Shown here: in pieces, positions 1-5,180 of the stretch
How the letters are laid out: every line of letters starts with the position of its first letter
Numbering within the stretch: the stretch's first letter is position 1
DNA from: Nitrospirota bacterium
Lineage (GTDB): Bacteria > Nitrospirota > JACRHJ01
Reading direction: 5' to 3'
DNA: 5,180 nucleotides
Assembly: GCA_021815285.1 (NCBI GenBank)
Contig: JAKAHE010000147.1
Location: forward strand, 1-5,180
The notes under the pieces: model-generated
The model's input: only the letters and a program-made list of their open reading frames with translations
Database searches by the model: none
Told to the model about the DNA's origin: nothing
Made by a program: the position numbers and the translations under genes

Positions 1-1120
1 GATAAAGGAAGTCGGATACTGCCAGGGAATAGAAAACTACTCCCGGCACCTGACTGGCAGAAAGCCCGGCGAGGCTCCGCCGACATTGATGGACTACTTC
101 CCGAAGGACAGCCTGGTAATAATCGACGAGTCACACGTGACCGTCCCGCAGATAGGCGGGATGTATAACGGAGACCGCTCACGGAAGCTTACGCTCGTAG
201 AGTTCGGCTTCAGGCTTCCATCCGCACTCGATAACCGACCGTTAAACTTTACCGAGTTCGAGCACAACGTCCCGCAGGCGATTTACGTTTCCGCGACGCC
301 CGGCCCGTACGAGCTTGAGAAGACCGGCGGGGCCATAGTCGAGCAGGTTATACGCCCGACAGGGCTTATGGACCCTAAGATTACGGTGAGACCGGTGCGC
401 GGCCAGGTGGACGACCTCTTGGACGAAATAAAGGCGCGCGCTGAGCGAGGAGAGCGCGTGCTCGTTACGACGCTCACGAAACGTATGGCGGAGGATTTGA
501 CGGCTTATTACGAGGAACTCGGCGTGCGCGTGCGGTATCTGCACTCGGACATAGAGACGCTTGAGCGGGTGGAGATAATCAGGGATTTAAGGCTCGGCAA
601 ATTCGACGTATTAATCGGCATCAATCTCCTGCGCGAGGGCCTGGATATTCCGGAGGTCTCGCTCGTCGCGGTGCTCGACGCCGACAAGGAAGGTTTCCTG
701 CGCTCGGCGCGCTCGCTTATACAGACATCGGGTCGGGCGGCGAGGAACGTGAACGGCGAGGTTATATTCTACGCCGATACGATTACGGATTCCATGCGGA
801 AAACAATCGATGAGACTAACCGTCGCCGGGAGATACAGCGGTCCTACAACGAGCTTCACAACATAACGCCGGAGAGCATCAAAAAGAACATCGGAGACGT
901 CCTGCGCTCGGTATATGAGGCCGATTATTTCACCGTACCTGCGGAGGTTGCAGAGGCGGCTCAGGAGATACCGCTTGAGGAGATTCCCGGTATTATCGCT
1001 GGCCTTGAGAAAGAGATGAAGAAGGCGGCCTCGGAGCTTGAGTTCGAGCGCGCGGCTGAGATACGCGACCGCATAAAAGAGCTTAAGGAGACGGAGATGG
1101 CGGTTGGGGTTAAGGTGTGA
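1..1120 (+). CDS. uvrB: UvrABC system protein B (excinuclease subunit, C-terminal part, 5' truncated)
   Basis: UvrB is the damage-verifying helicase-like subunit of nucleotide excision repair. It is loaded on DNA by UvrA and recruits UvrC for incision, in the cytoplasm. The reading frame is open from base 2 to the TGA at 1118-1120, giving 372 residues. It enters from the left edge in the conserved GYCQGIENYSRHL stretch, so there is no start here, and the TTG/ATG near 86-91 are internal codons. Visible in order (fragment numbering): motif II DESH (42-45), PQIGGMYNGDRSRK, SATP motif III (97-100), VLVTTLTKRMAEDLT (about 153-167), INLLREGLDIP motif V (207-217), QTSGRAAR motif VI (241-248), and a C-terminal UVR domain (about 327-362, with ELEFERAAEIRDRIKEL) that contacts UvrC. 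Family members are about 660-690 residues, so roughly 300 are missing, including Walker A and the DNA-clamping beta-hairpin. No frameshift or missing motif is seen. The gene converges with the - strand operon. Confidence 0.97.
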   Translation, partial: IKEVGYCQGIENYSRHLTGRKPGEAPPTLMDYFPKDSLVIIDESHVTVPQIGGMYNGDRSRKLTLVEFGFRLPSALDNRPLNFTEFEHNVPQAIYVSATPGPYELEKTGGAIVEQVIRPTGLMDPKITVRPVRGQVDDLLDEIKARAERGERVLVTTLTKRMAEDLTAYYEELGVRVRYLHSDIETLERVEIIRDLRLGKFDVLIGINLLREGLDIPEVSLVAVLDADKEGFLRSARSLIQTSGRAARNVNGEVIFYADTITDSMRKTIDETNRRREIQRSYNELHNITPESIKKNIGDVLRSVYEADYFTVPAEVAEAAQEIPLEEIPGIIAGLEKEMKKAASELEFERAAEIRDRIKELKETEMAVGVKV

Positions 1121-1236
1121 TGCTTATTCACTCCGTCTTAACGCTTCGGGCACGTGGCGTCCTCGCCTGGTGAGCTTAAGGGTAGAGTTGTATGAGAAAG
1201 AAAATATTCCAAGGAAGAACAGGTTATGGAAAAGCG
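1121..1236. other. convergent intergenic gap with a weak hairpin
   Basis: This 116-base gap separates the ends of uvrB (+) and the glycosyltransferase gene (-). The clearest structure is a short imperfect hairpin: CAC 1151-1153 and GGCG 1156-1159, loop TCCT, then CGCC 1164-1167 and GTG 1170-1172, with a 2x2 internal loop. CTTAA at 1137-1141 and TTAAG at 1176-1180 could pair outside it, though unevenly. No T-run follows on either strand, so this is not a convincing intrinsic terminator. No tRNA, small gene or promoter is recognisable here. It may still fold as a shared 3' end for both transcripts, which is inference only. Confidence 0.3.
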
Positions 1237-2358
1237 CTATTGCATGTTTGATAGACAATTCTCGTACGCCGCAGCAGTGCTTTCGAGAAAGTCGTCCTCC
1301 TTGAACGCCGCTTCAGCCTTTTGTCTTGCCTTGCGGCCAAGCTCCGCCGCCAGGTCTCGGTTATTTGAAATCTTGTGAAGCGTATCGGCAAGCAGCTTCA
1401 CGTCCATTCCTTTTATGACAAATCCGTCTACGCCATCGGTTATGTTTTCCGGGAGTCCGCCGAAATCCGACACAATGACCGGCTTGCCCATCATCATCAT
1501 TTCTCTTGCGGCATAAGAGATGGTTTCAACCGACTTGGAGAATACAAAACCTATATCAAACACCGATATATACTCCCTTACGTCGGTCTGGAACCCGGTA
1601 AATATAATATTTTCGGAGATGCCGAGTCTGTCTGTCAAGGCCCTGTAAGGATTTTCCGGGTTGGAGCCTCCAACCAGCATTATCTTTATGAAGCGTTTGT
1701 TTTTTATCACGGGGGCGGCCGCGGTCAGAAATTCAGGGACGCCCTTGTACCAGGCTATCCCGGCAGTCGAACCTATCACCAGGTCGCCGTCCTTTATCCC
1801 GTATTTTTCTCTGATTTCATTGCTGGCGGGGCGCGGCGAAAAATGTCTGTGGTCAACTCCGTTTGGTATGACGAATATTCTGTGCCCCCGGAAGGCGCGC
1901 TGTCCCGAATATATCTTCTGTTGTGCGTCGCAGACCGTTATGGTGGCCGATATTAAGCCGTTCATGAATTTTGCGGCCAGGCTGTCCGGGACATGCTGCA
2001 TCCCGTGCCGGGTCCTTATTACAGGTATGTCAGACCCGAACAGGACCTTGTAATATGCCAATATCCAGTGGTCCGGCGAGCCGTTCACATGGACCAAATC
2101 TATGTGATTATCCCTGATTATGAGGCGCATATTTTTAACAGCGCGGGCTACTCCCCGCATTTCTTTTAACTTGTTCGGAAAATCGCAGGCTATTACCTTC
2201 AGACCTTCACGCGCCATGAGACTGTATAACCGGCTTGAGTCTGGACAGGCGACGATTGGGATTATGCCGTGCTTCCGCAGGTTTTTTGCGAGGGAGAGTA
2301 TGTATGTAGTATGTCCGCCCCCGCCGTGCGGATGGTAATTTGTTATCAACAGATTCAT
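1237..2358 (-). CDS. glycosyltransferase family 4 (GT-B fold, group 1)
   Basis: A 373-residue protein of the size and layout of GT4 retaining glycosyltransferases, which move a sugar from a nucleotide sugar to a lipid-linked or surface glycan acceptor at the cytoplasmic face of the membrane. The N-terminal half has the glycine-rich acceptor-side loop HPHGGGGHTTYILSLAKNL (9-27) and RTRHGMQHVPDS (116-126). The C-terminal donor domain begins near IPNGVDHRHFSP (164-175). It then shows AGIAWYKGVPEF (199-210) with the conserved Lys205, a strand ending LVGGSN (228-233), and the EX7E signature Glu278...Glu286 followed by GKPVIVSDFGGLPENI. No signal peptide or membrane segment is seen. The ATG at 2358-2356 overlaps the stop of the upstream pabB-like gene as ATGA. 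Only a weak GGA lies upstream, so translation probably depends on coupling. The donor sugar and acceptor cannot be told from sequence, and no other glycan gene lies in the window. This is the last gene of the operon. Confidence 0.92.
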   Translation of the reverse strand: MNLLITNYHPHGGGGHTTYILSLAKNLRKHGIIPIVACPDSSRLYSLMAREGLKVIACDFPNKLKEMRGVARAVKNMRLIIRDNHIDLVHVNGSPDHWILAYYKVLFGSDIPVIRTRHGMQHVPDSLAAKFMNGLISATITVCDAQQKIYSGQRAFRGHRIFVIPNGVDHRHFSPRPASNEIREKYGIKDGDLVIGSTAGIAWYKGVPEFLTAAAPVIKNKRFIKIMLVGGSNPENPYRALTDRLGISENIIFTGFQTDVREYISVFDIGFVFSKSVETISYAAREMMMMGKPVIVSDFGGLPENITDGVDGFVIKGMDVKLLADTLHKISNNRDLAAELGRKARQKAEAAFKEDDFLESTAAAYENCLSNMQ

Positions 2359-3902
2359 TGCAATTTTTCCAGCGTCTTTATCAGCGCCTCGGCTTTATGA
2401 AGCGTCTCGTAGTATTCGCGCTCCGGGTCACTGTCCGCCACTATCCCCGCGCCGACCTGGACGTATGCCTTGTTGTCTTTTACCACGAACGTGCGGATTA
2501 TGATATTGAAATCCATGTTGCCGTTGTAGCCGATGTAGCCGACGGAGCCGGTATACGGCCCGCGCGCAACAGGCTCAAGCTCGTCGATTATCTCCATGCA
2601 CCGAACTTTCGGCACGCCTGTAATCGTCCCGCCGGGGAATGTCGCCCGTATCACGTCGAAGGTGTCTTTCCCTTCCGCCAGCTTCCCGGTAACGTTCGAG
2701 ACGATATGCATGACGTGGGAGTAGTCCTCCGTAACCATCAGCTCGTCAACGTGGACGCTCCCGTAATCGCACACGCGGCCTATGTCGTTTCGCTCAAGGT
2801 CTATGAGCATTATATGCTCCGCGCGCTCCTTTTCGTTCAAGAGAAGCTCGGCGCGCATGGCATTATCGCCGTTTTTGTCCCTGCCCCTTGGCCGCGTCCC
2901 GGCGATGGGGCGGGTATCGACGCGGCCATCTTCCAGCCGCACGAGCCGCTCCGGGGACGAGCTTATTATCTTCACCTCCGGGAAATCGAGGTAACATGCG
3001 AAGGGCGAGGGATTGACTTCACTTAGAACCCGGTATATGTTGTATGGGTTGATGCCGTTTACGTCGGCCATCAAGCGCTGGGAGAGGTTCGCCTGGAATA
3101 TGTCCCCGGCGGCGATATACTCCTTCGCCCGGCGCACCATCTGTTTGTAGGCGTCCTTTGAAATCAGGGGGATTGCCGTCCTCGCGCCGGGACGGGCAAC
3201 CGGAAAATCGGCGGGACGATTCCCGGCGCATGCTGTCGCAGCCGGGGCGGAATTATCGCATATTTCACCCCCTTCGCGGGATAGGATTTTTTCCTCCAGC
3301 GCGCGCATCCTCTCGACCATTTTATCGTATAATTCCGGCCACTTATCACTCTCAGGCACGGAATACCCCAGACCCGTCTCCGCCACGCCCGGAGTCCCGA
3401 TTACAAAGAGCTTTTTATCAATGTTATCAAAGGCTAAGAGCAGGTCTACGAAAATGAAATGCGCGTCCGGAATGCCCAGATCGTCCTTCGCAAGCGCTGG
3501 AATTTGCTCGAAATTTCGCACGAAGTCATAGGAGAGATAACCCACGCAGCCGCCCGTAAACGGCGGTAATCCTTGAGTTTTATCTACATTGAAACCGGAC
3601 ATGAGCTCCCGGAGTTTAATAAGCGGCGGGCGCGTTGCGACCGACCTTTTGCCGGCCCTGGTTATCTCGATATTATTTCCCTTGCATTTCAATGACATAA
3701 AGGGGTCAGACCCCATGAAGGAATACCTGCCGGTGACTGGGTTTACGCGCGCGGATTCGAGCAGGAATGGGTTTTTGTCTTCGAGCAGCGCGGCGAAAGC
3801 GCGGGAGGGATTGAAATGCGGCATATCCCGCATAAAACAAAGGGGCTTTAGAAGCCCCTTGTCAGCGTTTTTAAGGAATTCGTCCCTGGACGTAAGGCTC
3901 AT
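2355..3902 (-). CDS. anthranilate / aminodeoxychorismate synthase component I family, probably PabB-like
   Basis: A 515-residue chorismate-utilising enzyme. It would aminate chorismate using ammonia from a separate glutaminase subunit (PabA/TrpG, not in this window), making aminodeoxychorismate for folate or anthranilate for tryptophan. The N-terminal domain has LLES (47-50) and GRYSFMGSDPF (58-68), the usual tryptophan-pocket region. An Ala/Pro-rich linker at about 207-245 leads to the catalytic domain: GDIFQANLSQR (266-276), NPSPFACY (297-304), PIAGT (332-336), EHIMLIDLERNDIGRV (362-377), FPGGTITGVPK (422-432), and EREYYETLHKAEAL near the C-terminus. QANLSQ, NPSPFA, DLERND and PGGT are more usual in PabB. 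PIAGT, with Ala334 where E. coli PabB has its active-site lysine, is the TrpE form, so the product is left open. The ATG lies 3 nt after the pyrE stop and has no strong Shine-Dalgarno site. The first 18 or so residues precede the usual family core, so a later start is possible. No glutaminase or lyase domain is fused. Confidence 0.93.
   Translation of the reverse strand: MSLTSRDEFLKNADKGLLKPLCFMRDMPHFNPSRAFAALLEDKNPFLLESARVNPVTGRYSFMGSDPFMSLKCKGNNIEITRAGKRSVATRPPLIKLRELMSGFNVDKTQGLPPFTGGCVGYLSYDFVRNFEQIPALAKDDLGIPDAHFIFVDLLLAFDNIDKKLFVIGTPGVAETGLGYSVPESDKWPELYDKMVERMRALEEKILSREGGEICDNSAPAATACAGNRPADFPVARPGARTAIPLISKDAYKQMVRRAKEYIAAGDIFQANLSQRLMADVNGINPYNIYRVLSEVNPSPFACYLDFPEVKIISSSPERLVRLEDGRVDTRPIAGTRPRGRDKNGDNAMRAELLLNEKERAEHIMLIDLERNDIGRVCDYGSVHVDELMVTEDYSHVMHIVSNVTGKLAEGKDTFDVIRATFPGGTITGVPKVRCMEIIDELEPVARGPYTGSVGYIGYNGNMDFNIIIRTFVVKDNKAYVQVGAGIVADSDPEREYYETLHKAEALIKTLEKLQ
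3833..3860 (-). terminator. terminator-like hairpin inside the start of the pabB-like gene
   Basis: On the - strand, AAGGGGCTT (3860-3852) pairs perfectly with AAGCCCCTT (3848-3840) around the 3-nt loop CTA. The stem is 9 bp with a GGGGC/GCCCC core. It is followed by TGTTTT (3839-3834), so the strand reads CCCCTTTGTTTT after the loop. This is the shape of a rho-independent terminator or attenuator, but it covers codons 15-23 of the annotated gene and ends at Met24. It may be a true attenuation or coupling element between pyrE and pabB, or a chance product of the codons for KGLLKPLCF. The arms are seen directly and the function is inferred. Confidence 0.35.
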
Positions 3903-3905
3903 AAT

Positions 3906-4490
3906 CTATTTTTTCAGGCCTCTGCTTCCGGGTTTTATTGCCGGGAGCCCCTGCGCGCAGAGCGGGCAGTCCTTTGGCTGGAATGTTTCTATGGCGAGGG
4001 TTACCAGGGCCTTGTATGGGACGTCAAGCTCAGCGCTGCCGCCGCTCCTGTCTATAATGGCCCCCGCCGCGGCGACTATGCCGCCGGATTCCCTGACTAC
4101 CCGCATAGTCTCGCGGGTAGAGCCGCCGGTGGTTATAACGTCCTCCACGACGAGCGCCCTTTCTCCATCGGCTATGGAAAATCCGCGCCTGAGAGTAAGC
4201 TTCCCTTCCACCCTTTCGGCGAAAATGGCCCGCACGCCGAGGGATTTTGCGACTTCCTGCGCGACGATTATGCCGCCAAGCGCGGGAGCGATTACAAGGT
4301 CTATCTTCTCGGAGCGGAAATGGCTCCCAAGCTTGAATCCAAGCTCCGTCGCTATATCCGGGTATTGGAGCACCAGGGCGCACTGGAGGTAGGTGGGGCT
4401 GTGCAGGCCGGACGAAAGCAGGAAATGCCCCTCGAGAAGGGCGCCCTTCTGCCTGAATATCTGAAGAATGTCGTCATTTTGTTCACTCAA
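3906..4490 (-). CDS. pyrE: orotate phosphoribosyltransferase (Thermus-type PyrE)
   Basis: This 194-residue cytoplasmic enzyme joins orotate to PRPP to give orotidine 5'-phosphate, the fifth step of de novo pyrimidine synthesis. ILQIFRQKGALLEGHFLLSSGLHSPTYLQCALV (8-40) is the typical N-terminus of the Thermus-type OPRT subfamily. APALGGIIVAQEVA (68-81) forms the middle of the fold. The PRPP loop VVEDVITTGGST (114-125) carries the acidic pair Glu116-Asp117. CPLC (175-178) in the tail is usual for this subfamily. The start is TTG at 4490-4488. It is supported by GGAGG 7 nt upstream and by the TTGA overlap with the upstream receiver gene's TGA. No in-frame ATG lies nearby, and starting later would lose conserved N-terminal residues. 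The pabB-like gene follows 3 nt after the TAG stop. Length and motifs look intact. No other pyrimidine gene is in view. Confidence 0.96.
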   Translation of the reverse strand: MSEQNDDILQIFRQKGALLEGHFLLSSGLHSPTYLQCALVLQYPDIATELGFKLGSHFRSEKIDLVIAPALGGIIVAQEVAKSLGVRAIFAERVEGKLTLRRGFSIADGERALVVEDVITTGGSTRETMRVVRESGGIVAAAGAIIDRSGGSAELDVPYKALVTLAIETFQPKDCPLCAQGLPAIKPGSRGLKK

Positions 4491-4855
4491 ACTTTTGCCT
4501 CCGGTTTTATTGCCAGTTGGTCGATTGTGTCAAGCATTTCTTTTATTTTTACGGGCTTTGGCAATACTTTTTCAACGAGCTTTCTTAATGATTTGTCTTC
4601 GGTGTCGATATCCCATCCGGAAAGCAGCACTACCGGGACCTTTGTGGTCTTTTTCTTTATGGCCCGCGCCACATCCCAGCCGGACAGACCGGGCAGGCCC
4701 AGGTCCGTAAATACTATGTCTACGTCGTCATTAAATTTTTCAAGCCCTTCATTGGCATCCGCCGCCGCCAGAACCTTATGCCCGAAATTTTCGAGGATCT
4801 TGACAAGCGCCTGCCTTACGCTCTCTTCGTCTTCTACAATGAGGATTTTAGGCAC
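4487..4855 (-). CDS. stand-alone response regulator receiver domain (CheY-like)
   Basis: A 122-residue single-domain receiver that takes a phosphoryl group from a histidine kinase. It has the full set of receiver landmarks: the acidic pocket VEDEE (7-11), phospho-acceptor Asp51 in DIVFTDLGLPGLSGWDVA (46-63), switch Ser79 in VVLLSG (75-80), and Lys100 in LPKP (99-102). It ends soon after the last helix, so there is no DNA-binding or enzyme output domain, and it must act through a partner protein or phosphorelay. The GTG start at 4855-4853 is chosen because GGAGGT lies 6 nt upstream and the protein then begins MPKILIVEDEE. The frame is open further upstream, but that extension is not receiver-like. 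The TGA stop overlaps the pyrE TTG by 4 nt. It lies 73 nt downstream of dtd. No kinase is in the window, so partner and output are unknown. Confidence 0.93.
   Translation of the reverse strand: MPKILIVEDEESVRQALVKILENFGHKVLAAADANEGLEKFNDDVDIVFTDLGLPGLSGWDVARAIKKKTTKVPVVLLSGWDIDTEDKSLRKLVEKVLPKPVKIKEMLDTIDQLAIKPEAKV
4498..4502 (-). promoter_or_regulatory. ribosome binding site deciding the TTG start of pyrE
   Basis: GGAGG on the - strand (4502-4498, within CCGGAGGCAAAAG) lies 7 nt before the TTG at 4490. It sits inside the last codons of the receiver gene. This strong match and good spacing support a TTG start, and suggest that pyrE can load ribosomes itself as well as by coupling to the upstream stop. 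Confidence 0.75.
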
Positions 4856-4928
4856 TAAAATACCTCCAGATTGATGTTTTTCCCTGCCTAATTCCCGCGC
4901 TCTTTTAATCCCTCGGCAATAATTTTCT
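4856..4928 (-). other. 73-nt dtd-receiver intergenic spacer
   Basis: This spacer between the dtd stop and the receiver GTG is AT-rich near dtd. Apart from the ribosome binding site at its 3' end I see no hairpin with a T-run, so nothing clearly terminates transcription after dtd. A weak TTGCCG could pass for a -35 box, but no good -10 sits at the right distance. Read-through from dtd is therefore the simpler reading, though it is less certain than for the overlapping genes downstream. Confidence 0.35.
4862..4867 (-). promoter_or_regulatory. ribosome binding site deciding the GTG start of the receiver gene
   Basis: GGAGGT on the - strand (4867-4862) is followed by the 6-nt spacer ATTTTA and then GTG at 4855-4853. 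The motif is close to the consensus and the spacing is right. It favours this GTG over any start further upstream in the same frame. Confidence 0.8.
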
Positions 4929-5180
4929 TTAAAAAAGCCTCCCGCTGTCAAAGAGTATTGTTACCGGCCCGTCGTTAACAAGCATCACTTCCATGTGTTC
5001 CCCGAAACGCCCCTGCGATACGGGTATCTTAAGGTCTTTCGCCCTGTAGATGAAATACTCGTAAAGCTCCTCTGCGCGCTCACCTTTTGCAGCCCCGGAA
5101 AATGATGGCCTTCGGCCTTTCCTTGCATCGCCATATAGCGTGAACTGCGATATTACCATAAGCTCACCCCTCAAGTCCAG
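4929..5180 (-). CDS. dtd: D-aminoacyl-tRNA deacylase (C-terminal part, 5' truncated)
   Basis: DTD hydrolyses D-amino acids (and glycine mischarged on tRNA-Ala) from tRNA, a cytoplasmic proofreading step in translation. The 83 residues present run from LDLRGELMVISQF at the right edge to the TAA at 4931-4929. Both catalytic signatures are there: SQFTLYG (11-17) and NDGPVT (69-74), whose Gly-Pro forms the chirality-selecting cross-subunit motif of the homodimer. KGRRPSF (21-27) is also typical. Full-length proteins are about 145-150 residues, so some 65 N-terminal residues lie outside the window. The short tail after NDGPVT (ILFDSGRLF) is normal for the family. Start and promoter are not visible. 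It is the most upstream visible gene of the - strand run. Confidence 0.95.
   Translation of the reverse strand: MDLRGELMVISQFTLYGDARKGRRPSFSGAAKGERAEELYEYFIYRAKDLKIPVSQGRFGEHMEVMLVNDGPVTILFDSGRLF

Noticed and set aside
1487..1502. Tandem CAT triplets in the glycosyltransferase gene (four methionines in the protein)
   Set aside because: Too short to be a meaningful repeat. It falls in the variable helix position between EX7E and GKPVI, where hydrophobic residues are normal.
2340..3026. Long open frame on the + strand opposite the pabB-like gene (228 residues)
   Set aside because: It is a shadow frame. The - strand protein has full family motifs across the same bases, and this one shows no recognisable motif and no ribosome binding site that I can see.
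4097..4120. 8-bp perfect inverted repeat CTACCCGC / GCGGGTAG with an 8-nt loop inside pyrE
   Set aside because: It lies in mid-gene coding sequence for the helix after the PRPP loop (STRETMRVV), with no T-run. Chance or codon choice explains it.
3589..4392. Long + strand open frame across pabB-like and pyrE sequence (267 residues)
   Set aside because: It lies antisense to two well-supported genes, is Ser/Pro/Arg-rich and carries no family motif, as expected from codon bias on the opposite strand.
4856..4951. Longer N-terminal extension of the receiver, reaching back to 4951
   Set aside because: The extension would overlap the end of dtd, is not receiver-like, and ignores the good GGAGGT-6nt-GTG arrangement.
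1..5180. Search for CRISPR arrays, insertion sequences, tRNA genes, toxin-antitoxin or defence genes
   Set aside because: No spaced direct repeats, transposase motifs, terminal inverted repeats, tRNA-like folds or defence domains were seen. Recognisable housekeeping genes fill the window.

Overview
This is a bacterial chromosomal window that is almost entirely coding and moderately GC-rich. It holds one gene fragment on the + strand and a tightly packed run of five genes on the - strand that converges on it. Shine-Dalgarno sites, ATGA/TTGA-type start-stop overlaps, a UvrB repair helicase and a Thermus-type orotate phosphoribosyltransferase all point to Bacteria. The mixed metabolic operon and the style of the proteins would suit an uncultivated Gram-negative-like lineage (for example Omnitrophota, Nitrospirota or a deltaproteobacterial relative). 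That placement is a guess and cannot be settled from this window.

Layout, left to right. Bases 1-1120 (+) are the C-terminal part of uvrB, cut by the left edge. Bases 1121-1236 are the short gap between converging genes, with a weak hairpin and no convincing terminator. Bases 1237-2358 (-) encode a GT4-type glycosyltransferase. Bases 2355-3902 (-) encode a chorismate-utilising synthase of the TrpE/PabB family, more PabB-like than TrpE-like but with the PIAGT active-site motif. Bases 3906-4490 (-) are pyrE, starting at TTG. Bases 4487-4855 (-) encode a stand-alone CheY-like receiver that starts at GTG. Bases 4929-5180 (-) are the C-terminal part of dtd, D-aminoacyl-tRNA deacylase, cut by the right edge.

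The - strand genes read dtd, receiver, pyrE, pabB-like, glycosyltransferase in transcription order. The junctions are 73 nt, a 4-nt overlap, 3 nt, and a 4-nt overlap, so at least the last four genes are very probably one translationally coupled transcript. Their functions are not one pathway: tRNA proofreading, signalling, pyrimidine synthesis, folate or tryptophan precursor synthesis, and glycan assembly. This looks like a housekeeping operon of convenience rather than a dedicated system.

I found no mobile element, CRISPR array, tRNA or rRNA, and no convincing new multi-gene system. The points most worth a second look are a terminator-like hairpin with a T-rich tail inside the first codons of the pabB-like gene, the mixed TrpE/PabB signature of that enzyme, and the orphan receiver that overlaps pyrE.
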